Shown here: piece after piece, positions 56,846 through 64,000 of the stretch
Position numbering within the stretch: position 1 is the stretch's first letter
How the letters are laid out: the number at the start of each line of letters is the position of its first letter
Assembly (NCBI GenBank): GCA_963729365.1
Contig: CAVSNQ010000013.1
Coordinates: 310,001-374,000, forward strand
DNA from: JASHPR01 sp963729365
GTDB lineage: Bacteria; Actinomycetota; Actinomycetes; Streptosporangiales; Streptosporangiaceae
DNA length: 64,000 bases
Direction of reading: 5' to 3'
The notes under the pieces: model-generated
Told to the model about the DNA's origin: nothing
The model's input: the letters and a program-made list of their open reading frames with translations, nothing else
The model's database searches: none
Program-made: the position numbers and the translations under genes

Positions 56846-57814
56846 TCAGTTAAGCGAGCGGCAGGCCACGATCTCGGTGATCGCGCGCTCCAGCGCATAA
56901 CCCGGGCTCGCACCCTCGCCTTTTACCTGGGCATCGGCCTGGGCCACCGCGGCGTGCGCGCGCGCGACGCCCTCGGCCGTCCAGCCCTTGAGCTGCTGGC
57001 GCACCCGGTCGACCTTCCACGGCGGCAGGCCCAGTTCCGCGGCCAGCGCGTCCGAGCCGCGTACCCGCGCCGCCGTGCCCACCCGTCCGAGGGCCCGGAC
57101 TCCCTGCGCGAGCGCACTGGTGATCAGCACCGGTGAGACACCGGTCGACAGGGCCCAGCGCAGCTGCTCCAGCGCCTCGGCCAGCTTCCCCTCGACCGCG
57201 CGGTCGGCCACGGTGAACCCGGTGGCCTCGGCCCGGCCCCGGTAGTACCGCGCGACGACGCCCTGATTGATCACGCCGGTGGTGTCGGCGGCCAGCTGGC
57301 TGCACGCCGCGGCCAGCTCCCGGAGATCGGTCCCGACCGCGTCAAGCAGCGCGCGGAGGCCGCCGTCGTCCGCCTTCCTCCCGGCCCGGCCGAACTCGGC
57401 GCGCAAGAAGTCGAGCCGCTCGCCGAAACGCCTGATCGCGGGGCAGTCGATACGCCTGAATCCCTGGCCGGCCAGCAGCGACTTGTTCTTCGCCCCGCCG
57501 GAATGCGTCAGCACGAGCACCACATCGGGCGGCGGGGCGGCCACCAGGCGCGCCAGCTCGGCCGCGACGTCCTTGGTGGCGTCCTGCGCGGACCGGACGA
57601 CGACCAGGCAGCCGTCGCCGAACAGGGACGGCGCGGTGAGGGCCGACAGGTCGCCGGGGCGCAGGTCGGCGGCGCGCACGTCATGCACGTCCGGCGGCTG
57701 CGGCGCGATCTCGCCCGCCTCGGCCACGACGGCGTGCACCGCGCGCTCGACCAGCAGTTCCTCGTCTCCGACGATCACCGTCACCGGCGCGGCCGCGGTC
57801 CCAGCAGGAGCCAT
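56846..57814 (-). CDS. holA: DNA polymerase III delta subunit
   Basis: 322 aa clamp-loader subunit that opens the sliding clamp. VTVIVGDEELLVERAVHAVV is the N-terminal family block; LSALTAPSLFGDGCLVVVRS follows; ELAAACSQLAADTTGVINQG and LPPWKVDRVRQQLKGWT are from domains II and III. Convergent with rpsT, the conserved rpsT-holA arrangement of actinobacteria. Confidence 0.93.
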   Translation of the reverse strand: MAPAGTAAAPVTVIVGDEELLVERAVHAVVAEAGEIAPQPPDVHDVRAADLRPGDLSALTAPSLFGDGCLVVVRSAQDATKDVAAELARLVAAPPPDVVLVLTHSGGAKNKSLLAGQGFRRIDCPAIRRFGERLDFLRAEFGRAGRKADDGGLRALLDAVGTDLRELAAACSQLAADTTGVINQGVVARYYRGRAEATGFTVADRAVEGKLAEALEQLRWALSTGVSPVLITSALAQGVRALGRVGTAARVRGSDALAAELGLPPWKVDRVRQQLKGWTAEGVARAHAAVAQADAQVKGEGASPGYALERAITEIVACRSLN

Positions 57815-57952
57815 GCCTGCAGCATGCCACGAAACCTCCGACGCCGGTCGGGCGGCCGCCCAGCCTCCCCATACCGACGGCCCGGAACGCCACGCCGCGG
57901 CCCAATCCAGCTCCGCCCAGGCGCGATCGTGGCGGCCGGGCCTGGGCGGCCG

Positions 57953-58798
57953 TCAGTACGGCGCGACCACGACGCCGAGCATGCCGGGGCCGGTGTGGGC
58001 CAGGATGACCGGCCCGGCCTCGCCCAGGTACCTGCGCCGGGCGCCGGGGATGAGCAGCTCAAGCCGCTGGGCCAGGGCCGCCGCGCGCTCCGCGTGGCCC
58101 AGGTACTGGACGGCCACGTCGACCCGCTGGCCGGCCGCGAATCCCGCGGCGAGCTCCTCCAGCCGCCGCACGCCGGCCGACCTCGTGCGGACCTTCTCGA
58201 GGAGCGCGATCCCGCCGTCGGCCAGGCCCAGCAGCGCCCTGGCCGTCAGCCCGGATCCTGGGCCGGGCGAGCCGGGCGGCAGCCGGCCTCCGGCGCTCAG
58301 CTGGTCCAGGGTGTCGAGTACGAAGAACGAACGCAGCCGCGCAGCCCGGCCGGCCGCGGCCGCCGCCACCTCGTCGAGCCCCCGGCCGGCCTCCGCCGCC
58401 TCCGCGGCGCCGAGCACGGCGATCCCGAGCCCCATGCCGAGCGAGCGCGAGTCAACCACCCGGACCGGCACCGGCGCGCCGGACGCCGCCAGCAGCGCCG
58501 AGCGGACGGTCCCGGAAAGGCGGCCGGAGATATGAACAGAGACAACCGCCGCGGCGCCTGCCGCCTGCGCGGCCGCGTAGGCCGCGGTGAAGGCGGCCGG
58601 CGGCGGGCTGGCCGTGCTGAGCCGCGCACCGCCGCGTAGCTCGGCCTCGAGCCCGCTGGACAGCGCGGCGGGCCCGTCATCGGCCGCGAGCCCGCCCGCC
58701 ACGACGCGCAGCGGCACCACCCGGATGGCATGCCGCGCGGACAGGTCGGGAGGCAGGCAGGCCGTGGAGTCGGTGACCACCGCGACCGCCGCGGCCAT
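57953..58798 (-). CDS. DegV family protein (fatty-acid-binding)
   Basis: 281 aa. VAVVTDSTACLPPDLSARHA and IRVVPLRVVAGG open the protein; STASPPPAAFTAAYAAAQ and VVSVHISGRLSGTVRSALLA contain the conserved Ser/Ser-Gly region that binds the lipid head group; VVDSRSLGMGLGIAVL completes the domain. DegV proteins bind fatty acids and act as FakB subunits of fatty-acid kinase in other bacteria. No FakA is nearby. Confidence 0.92.
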   Translation of the reverse strand: MAAAVAVVTDSTACLPPDLSARHAIRVVPLRVVAGGLAADDGPAALSSGLEAELRGGARLSTASPPPAAFTAAYAAAQAAGAAAVVSVHISGRLSGTVRSALLAASGAPVPVRVVDSRSLGMGLGIAVLGAAEAAEAGRGLDEVAAAAAGRAARLRSFFVLDTLDQLSAGGRLPPGSPGPGSGLTARALLGLADGGIALLEKVRTRSAGVRRLEELAAGFAAGQRVDVAVQYLGHAERAAALAQRLELLIPGARRRYLGEAGPVILAHTGPGMLGVVVAPY

Positions 58799-58826
58799 GG
58801 CTGCGCGCTAGCCGCCGCGGCCGGGT

Positions 58827-60038
58827 TCAGCCGGCCGCCGGCTCGCCGCCCCGCCACACGCGGAGCGGCTTGAGGCCGTAGGCCCAGGCGAAGGCGCCTT
58901 CGTGATCGGCATCCCAGGCCACGATGTCCGCGTACTTGCCCCGGACCATCGCGCCCCGGTCGGGTGCGCGGAGGGCCTGCGCACCGCCGACGGTCGCGGC
59001 GCGCAGCGCCTCGGTGACGCTCATGCCGAAGTGCGACACGGCCAGCGCGATGACGAGCGGCATCGACGTGATCCCGATCCCGCCGGGCGAGTGATCAGAT
59101 CCCAGGGCGACCGCGACACCCTTGTCGAGCAGCGAGCGGACCGGCGGGGTCTGGCCGGTCTTCAGGGACGTGGCCGGGCAGACCACGGCGGCCACGCCCG
59201 CGCGGGCCAGCGCGGTGACGTCCTTCTCGTCGGCCTCGTGCAGCAGGTCCGCCGACGCGCAGCCGATCTCCGCCGCCAGCCGGGCCGCCCCGTTGCGCGG
59301 ATCGCCGCACGCATGCAGCCTGGGCAGCAGGCCCGCGGCCCGGCCCGCGTTGAGCACCCAGCGCGCCTCCCGCTCGGTGAAGCGCCCGTCGTCGCAGTAA
59401 ACGTCCACGCTGTCGGCGCCGGCCAGGGCCGCGTCGGCGCACCAGCTGCTGACCGCGTCGACGTAGTCATGGCGGCGGCCGAAGTACTCGGGCGGCACGG
59501 CATTCGCGGCGAGGAACGTCGCGTGCACCCGCGGCACCCCGTGCTCGCCTTCGAGCGAGCGAAGCAGCCGGATATCGGCCAGCTCCCCGTCCCTGGTCAG
59601 GTGATAGCCGGTCTTGGCCTCGATCGTGGTCGTGCCGCTCAGCAGCCAGGTCCGCAGCCGCGCGCGCACCGCGTCGCAGAGCGTCCAGGGGTCGGTCCCG
59701 CGGGTGACCGTGACCGTGGAGGCCATGCCGCCGCCAGCGGCGGCGATCTCCGTGGACGAGGAACCGCTCGACCGCATGGCGAGTTCCGCGTACCGGTTGC
59801 CCGCGTAGACCGGGTGCGTGTGGGCGTCAATGAGCCCGGGCGTAACCAGCCCGCCATTGAGGTTCTCCACGTGATCGACGTCGACAATGTCTTCGATCAC
59901 TCCGGGAATGCTGCCCGGAAGCTCCGATGCCGGACCAACCCATGCAATACGGTCGTCATGCGCCAAAATAGCCGCGTTACTCCACACTTCGGAACCGGTC
60001 CACAGCCGGCCGATGTTGGTGAGCAAGCGAACGGTCAC
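58827..60038 (-). CDS. hutI: Imidazolonepropionase-like amidohydrolase
   Basis: 403 aa from GTG 60038, which has GGAGGGA 11 nt upstream. Amidohydrolase of the HutI type, which opens imidazolone-5-propionate in histidine degradation. TPGLIDAHTHPVYAGNRYAE holds the HxH metal pair; TTTIEAKTGYHL, RVHATFLAANAVPPEY and HACGD supply further ligands; the late Asp is in GSDHSPGG. No other hut gene is in the window, so either the pathway is scattered or the enzyme has another substrate. Confidence 0.88.
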   Translation of the reverse strand: MTVRLLTNIGRLWTGSEVWSNAAILAHDDRIAWVGPASELPGSIPGVIEDIVDVDHVENLNGGLVTPGLIDAHTHPVYAGNRYAELAMRSSGSSSTEIAAAGGGMASTVTVTRGTDPWTLCDAVRARLRTWLLSGTTTIEAKTGYHLTRDGELADIRLLRSLEGEHGVPRVHATFLAANAVPPEYFGRRHDYVDAVSSWCADAALAGADSVDVYCDDGRFTEREARWVLNAGRAAGLLPRLHACGDPRNGAARLAAEIGCASADLLHEADEKDVTALARAGVAAVVCPATSLKTGQTPPVRSLLDKGVAVALGSDHSPGGIGITSMPLVIALAVSHFGMSVTEALRAATVGGAQALRAPDRGAMVRGKYADIVAWDADHEGAFAWAYGLKPLRVWRGGEPAAG

Positions 60039-60788
60039 CGTGCGGCGTCCCTCCGCGGGAAAGCGCCTCGGGCGATGGTCCGGTTGGCCATGAGCGATCA
60101 CCTGCTATCACTCGTGCCCGGTGCTACAGCACCGGCTAACACTCAGTTGGAGAGGATCACGTATAGAACGCTTCGGATGCGCCAACCAACAATATCGGTT
60201 GAGTCACGCTATTGCACACCAGGGCCCTTGTACAGGGGCCCGCGCAGATTGCCTCCGTTGAATGGCCGGTTAAAAAAACGCTGTGTACTCTTCCGCCTCC
60301 GGGGAGTTGCCGCGGGCCGGCTCAAGGCCAGCGCCGGGCCGGCCGGCCAGGCCCTATCCCCCGGCGGACCTGCGCCGATCAGGCCTGGCCCGTCCGGCGG
60401 ACCGGCCCAGACACTGATGCCGGGACAGACGTGGCGTGGCGAGCCCGACCCAGACGGCCCGTTCCGCTGACCTGCACGGCGCCTCCTGCCAGCCCATCCC
60501 TGGCGCTGCTGCGATTCCCCCGGCAATTTCCGTCGCAAATTGCCGGGCGCAGTTCCGGCCGCGGCCGGCCGACCAGGGCTGGCGGCTGAGCCCGGCCGCC
60601 GGCCTGCATCCGGGCCCGCGCCGCAGCGTCAACAATGTCCGGACCTGAATTCCAGCCGGCCGTCATCGGCCTTCGGAGTTCCGCCAAGTAATTGCGCAGT
60701 TATTGCGATATGAGCGCCTGCAAAGGATTGCAGGGCCGCATGGGCCAAGTACGGTATCCGGGACCGGCGGCCGGGCGAGCGAAAAATG
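60039..60788. other. Non-coding region between hutI and hflX with a strong hairpin
   Basis: 750 nt without a convincing gene. Contents: a hairpin at 60519-60547 (11-bp perfect arms CCCGGCAATTT, 7-nt loop), about 240 nt beyond the hflX stop; AT-richer sequence around 60090-60200 that should contain the hutI promoter; and low-information GC-rich sequence elsewhere. The several reading frames here lack Shine-Dalgarno sites and domains. Confidence 0.5.
60519..60547. terminator. Hairpin, candidate terminator downstream of hflX
   Basis: Perfect 11-bp inverted repeat CCCGGCAATTT / AAATTGCCGGG around CCGTCGC. It has no U-tract beyond the T3 in the stem, so it may be an intrinsic terminator of the actinobacterial U-less type or an operator palindrome. 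Confidence 0.4.
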
Positions 60789-62393
60789 TCAGCCCGATGA
60801 CGCCCGAGCAACCAGCCGGCCGAGTTCGGCCGCGAGGCCGGGAGGCACGCGCGCGGTCAGCTCGGTGCCGTCCTGCCCGTGCCGGACGGCCAGCACCTCG
60901 CCTTCCTGGTGGGCGCGGGAGACCAGATCGCCCCGGTCGTACGGGATCGTGACGATGACCTCCCGGTCGTGCCGCGGGAGCAGCCGTTCAAGCTCGTGGA
61001 GCAGGTCATCGATCCCGGCTCCGGTGCGGGCGGAAACCACCAGAGAGCCGCGTTCGGCTCGCCGCAGCCCCTCAACCTCGATCGGGTCGGCCGCGTCGGC
61101 CTTGTTGATCACGACGATCTCGGGCAGGTCGCCGGCGCCGATCTGGCCGAGCACCTCGCGGACGGCGGCGATCTGGGCCCGCGGGTCGGCGTCCGAGCCG
61201 TCAACCACGTGGAGGACCAGGTCGGCCTCGGTCACCTCTTCCAGGGTGGAGGAGAAGGCGTCGACCAGCTGGTGCGGCAGATGCCGGACGAAACCCACCG
61301 TGTCGGTGAGCGTGAACGGCCAGGCCGAGGTCCTGGCTCGCCGCACGGCGGGGTCGAGCGTGGCGAACAGCGAGTCGTCCACCAGCACCCGCGCCCCGGT
61401 CAGCCGGTTCAGCAGGCTGGACTTCCCGGCGTTGGTGTACCCGGCGATGGCGACCGACGGCACCTCCCGCCTGCGCCGCTGCCCGCGCTGCACCTGCCGG
61501 CCGACGGACATCTCAGCCACCTCGCGCCGCAGTTTGGTCATCCGCGCCCTGATCCGGCGCCGGTCCGTCTCGATCTTCGTCTCGCCAGGACCGCGGGTTC
61601 CGATCCCGCCGCCCCCGGCCACCCGGCCTCCGGCCTGCCTGGACAGCGACTCGCCCCAGCCGCGGAGCCTCGGCAGCAGGTACTGCAGCTGGGCGAGCTC
61701 GACCTGGGTCTTGCCCTCCTTGCTGCGGGCGTGCTGCGCGAAGATGTCCAGGATCAGGGCCGTCCGGTCGACGACCTTGACCCGGACGATGCCCTCTAGC
61801 CTGCGCAGCTGGCCAGGCGCGAGCTCGCCGTCGCAGATCACCGTGTCTGCGCCTGACGATGCGACGAGCTCGGCGAGTTCGGCGGCCTTGCCCGCGCCCA
61901 CGTACGTCGCCGAGTCCGGCCGGCTGCGCCGCTGGATCAGGCCGTCCAGGACCTGCGATCCTGCGGTCTCGGCCAGCCGGGACAGCTCGCGCAGCGAGTT
62001 CTCCGCCGTGGCCAGGGTCCCGTCCGTCCAGACCCCCATCAGGACCACGCGCTCGAGGCGCAGCGCCCGGTACTCGACCTCGGTGACGTCCTGGAGCTCG
62101 GTCGACAGCCCGCCGACCCGGCGCAGCGCGTGCCGGTCCTCCAGATCCAGCTGGCCCGCGTCGTCTGGCTCAGCCGGCTGGGGCCGGCCGGGCTCATGGG
62201 CATCTGGCTCGATGGTACGGACATCTTCCTCCAAGGCTAGGCCACGTGGACGGCCCCGCCGGCCGCCGGTCGTCACGATGGTCCCACGGCGTGGGCCCAC
62301 GTTCACCTGGTTAACGCCCGGGCCGCGGCAGATGTGACCCGAAGCGGTGATCGCGGTTCGCCGGGACCGCGGCAGGCGCGCACTCGCTGACAT
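60789..62393 (-). CDS. hflX: GTPase HflX
   Basis: About 534 aa from ATG 62393; the frame is open to 62438 and the real start could also be further inside, as the first 90 residues are basic and variable. HflX splits stalled 70S ribosomes. The N-terminal domain has RLERVVLMGVWTDGTLATAE and SRPDSATYVGAGKAAELAEL; then GERGPGET-type glycine block GGGGIGTRGPGETKIETDRR. GTPase motifs: G1 GYTNAGKSSLLNRLTG, G3 DTVGFVRHLPHQLVDAF, G4 VINKADAAD, G5 VSARTG. Upstream AATG follows TTTGGCGTAAAA without a Shine-Dalgarno, suggesting a near-leaderless start. Confidence 0.93.
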   Translation of the reverse strand: MSASARLPRSRRTAITASGHICRGPGVNQVNVGPRRGTIVTTGGRRGRPRGLALEEDVRTIEPDAHEPGRPQPAEPDDAGQLDLEDRHALRRVGGLSTELQDVTEVEYRALRLERVVLMGVWTDGTLATAENSLRELSRLAETAGSQVLDGLIQRRSRPDSATYVGAGKAAELAELVASSGADTVICDGELAPGQLRRLEGIVRVKVVDRTALILDIFAQHARSKEGKTQVELAQLQYLLPRLRGWGESLSRQAGGRVAGGGGIGTRGPGETKIETDRRRIRARMTKLRREVAEMSVGRQVQRGQRRRREVPSVAIAGYTNAGKSSLLNRLTGARVLVDDSLFATLDPAVRRARTSAWPFTLTDTVGFVRHLPHQLVDAFSSTLEEVTEADLVLHVVDGSDADPRAQIAAVREVLGQIGAGDLPEIVVINKADAADPIEVEGLRRAERGSLVVSARTGAGIDDLLHELERLLPRHDREVIVTIPYDRGDLVSRAHQEGEVLAVRHGQDGTELTARVPPGLAAELGRLVARASSG

Positions 62394-62425
62394 TTTTACG
62401 CCAAATAATGTGATAACCGGCTGAA

Positions 62426-62440
62426 AAGTGCTAAACACTT
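62426..62440. promoter_or_regulatory. Palindrome AAGTG-CTAAA-CACTT in divergent promoter region
   Basis: Five-base arms AAGTG/CACTT around CTAAA, lying 33 nt upstream of the hflX ATG and 45 nt upstream of the divergent gene, within the region where the hflX -35 box should be. A possible operator; no regulator can be named. Confidence 0.3.
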
Positions 62441-62484
62441 CTCAAACCGGCCGGAGAGCGGGTCGCGGCACGATGGAGGAACGG

Positions 62485-63960
62485 ATGACTGGGTGGGATC
62501 CGGCCGCGGGTGGCCAGGACCCGCCACCCGAGCGCCCGGCCGGGGGGCCCTACGGACCGTCGGCCGGGGGCTCCCAGCCGCCCGGCCCGTCACCGTCCGC
62601 TCCGCTGCGGCCCGGCCCGGGGCGGCCCCGGCGTTCTCGGGCCAAATTGTGGCTCGGGCTCGGCGCCGGCATAGCCGTCGTCGTCGTGGTCGTGGTCGTC
62701 GCCGCGGTGGTGCTGCTCGGCCGAGGGCCCGGCGCACCGCCGGGTACTCCGAACGGGCTGCAGCTCGAGGAGCTGCTGCCCAAGACCGCGGCCCTGCCGG
62801 CCGGGTGGCACGTCACCTACCTGCCCGCCGAATCGGCATCGTTAATCCCGGCCGGAACCCAGCCGCCGGAACCGATCAACGCTTGCTTCGACTTCAATCT
62901 CGGATTCGACCTCGGTGTCGCCGGCGACACGTTCGTGTCGGCCGCGTCCGAGACCGCGCGCGACGGGGCCGGCTTCCTCAGGATCAACCTGTTCGGCGTG
63001 CTCCCCGGCGACGGGGCCAAGGCGATCAGCGCCGTCCAGGCCTGGGCGGGGCAGTGCTCGTCCTATACGGACGGCCCGCTCACCTACACGGTGACGGCCG
63101 CGCCCGTGCCCGGGCTCGGTGACGAGAGCCTCGACGTGCACGTGACGCAGCAGGCCAGTGGCGGATTCGGCCCGGCCACCGACAACAACACGCTCGTGGT
63201 CCGGGTTGGCAACGACCTGATCTCGATCGAGTGCCTGGCCCCGCCGGACCTGCTGCTGTCGTCGCTGGCCAGCATCGCCGCCCCGATGGCCAAGAAGCTG
63301 CCGGCCGCCTCGTCGCTGGCCTACTCGGCTCCGCCGCCCGCGCCCAGCCCCAGCCCGGCCAAGCCGGCCAAGCCCGCCCCGCCGCTCACCCCGAACCTCA
63401 CGGCCGGCCAGCTCCAGCGGCTTCTGCCCATCCATAGCGGCCTGCCGCCGGCGTTCTACCAGACCGCTCCGCAGTACGCCAATGACAGCGAAAGCCCTCC
63501 GTATCTCCCGTCCCAGCGGCTGACCTGCAGCAAGCTGCCGCTCATGGAAGGCCAGAGCTTCACCTCCATTTACTTCAACTTCAGGAACATGGCGTACTCG
63601 ATGGCCTCGGACAACAACAGCGACGAGATAGACGTCCTCTTGGACGAACCGGGCACGGCCGCGCTGGCCGACTCGGACTATGGCGGCCTCCAGGAGCTCG
63701 CGGCCAGGTGCCCGAAGTACACCTACCAGGGAGAGACCTACAAAACGGTGGTGACCTCGGTACCGGGGCTCGGCAACGAGGACATCTACGTCAAGATGAC
63801 GCCGGTCGCGGGCCAGGCGGCCGGGGGCCTCGGCGCGCAGGACATCCTCCTCGTCCGAGTCGGCAACGACGGGCTGGTGATGGTGGACTGCGACATGTCG
63901 GCCGGGGATCGGGCCCCGTCGCTCATCCCCATCGCGCGGTCGCTCGTCCCGAAGCTCTAG
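62485..63960 (+). CDS. Membrane-anchored protein with two repeated extracytoplasmic domains
   Basis: 491 aa from ATG 62485 (GGAGGA 4 nt upstream; an ATG at 62473 is also possible). A Pro/Gly-rich cytoplasmic segment (about 55 residues) precedes the span LWLGLGAGIAVVVVVVVVAA. Outside are two homologous ~190-residue domains separated by an APSPSPAKPAKPAPP linker: first LEELLPKTAALPAGW ... VPGLGDESLDVHVT ... TLVVRVGNDLISIEC, second LQRLLPIHSGLPPAF ... VPGLGNEDIYVKMT ... ILLVRVGNDGLVMVDC. The form recalls the external sensor domains of mycobacterial PknH-like proteins, without a kinase. Function unknown. Confidence 0.82.
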   Translation: MTGWDPAAGGQDPPPERPAGGPYGPSAGGSQPPGPSPSAPLRPGPGRPRRSRAKLWLGLGAGIAVVVVVVVVAAVVLLGRGPGAPPGTPNGLQLEELLPKTAALPAGWHVTYLPAESASLIPAGTQPPEPINACFDFNLGFDLGVAGDTFVSAASETARDGAGFLRINLFGVLPGDGAKAISAVQAWAGQCSSYTDGPLTYTVTAAPVPGLGDESLDVHVTQQASGGFGPATDNNTLVVRVGNDLISIECLAPPDLLLSSLASIAAPMAKKLPAASSLAYSAPPPAPSPSPAKPAKPAPPLTPNLTAGQLQRLLPIHSGLPPAFYQTAPQYANDSESPPYLPSQRLTCSKLPLMEGQSFTSIYFNFRNMAYSMASDNNSDEIDVLLDEPGTAALADSDYGGLQELAARCPKYTYQGETYKTVVTSVPGLGNEDIYVKMTPVAGQAAGGLGAQDILLVRVGNDGLVMVDCDMSAGDRAPSLIPIARSLVPKL

Positions 63961-64000
63961 ACCAGCTTTGACCTCCCCGCCGGGCGGCGGCTAGCGTCGG

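Overview
This is a very GC-rich, gene-dense actinobacterial chromosome segment. Several signs agree: a CIRCE-controlled hrcA-dnaJ pair, the actinobacterial dgt-dnaG-rpoD and era/ybeY/phoH/hrcA/lepA/rpsT/holA neighbourhoods (in the same general order as the Rv2343-Rv2413 region of Mycobacterium tuberculosis), DUF1707 and DUF4870 proteins, ECF sigma factors with membrane partners, many GTG/TTG starts and leaderless promoters. I would place it loosely in a Streptosporangiales/Treboniaceae-like lineage, but the sequence alone does not fix the genus.

Layout. 1-1100: end of an ABC exporter (ATPase plus the first codons of the permease). 1364-5751: a translationally coupled MoxR / DUF58 / DUF4129 membrane operon. 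5813-14105: accessory enzymes and envelope proteins (gamma-glutamyltransferase, DUF4232 lipoprotein, DUF885 protein, PCuAC-like lipoprotein, DUF1707 protein, a divergent DnaN sliding clamp, dienelactone hydrolase with DUF6295). A tRNA-Asn gene lies at 14210. 15537-26740: information-processing core on the minus strand (RpoD-type sigma, DnaG, dGTPase, pyruvate phosphate dikinase) with a glycolipid-binding protein, a HAD hydrolase, an AbiEi/DUF559 protein and a ferredoxin reductase between. 26905-29980: a decayed tandem array of ECF sigma plus beta-propeller partner genes. 31071-35250: a taurine/sulfonate-type operon (dioxygenase, binding protein, ATPase, permease) headed by a small cysteine-containing leader peptide and a 20-bp tandem array. 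35489-46894: glyS, UMP kinase, uppS, recO, era, CorC-type protein, ybeY, phoH (carrying an intein) and a HIT protein. 47111-48570: a second sigma/partner pair. 48590-57814: rsmE, dnaJ, hrcA, DUF4870, hemW, lepA, rpsT, holA. 57953-63960: DegV protein, imidazolonepropionase, hflX and a large membrane-anchored two-repeat protein.

The most notable items are a 361-residue LAGLIDADG intein inside PhoH just before the Walker B strand; two ECF sigma genes preceded by matching promoters with identical spacing that point to leaderless mRNAs, one heading a fused remnant of sigma and partner genes; a leader peptide ahead of the sulfonate operon; an 18-bp perfect inverted repeat lying inside the end of a coding sequence between convergent genes; and an rsmE reading frame that appears to start at CTG.

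Four genes (DUF4129 protein, DUF4232 lipoprotein, uppS, recO) each need exactly one single-base indel to restore the family protein. Because two of them are housekeeping genes, assembly indel errors are at least as likely as true decay.
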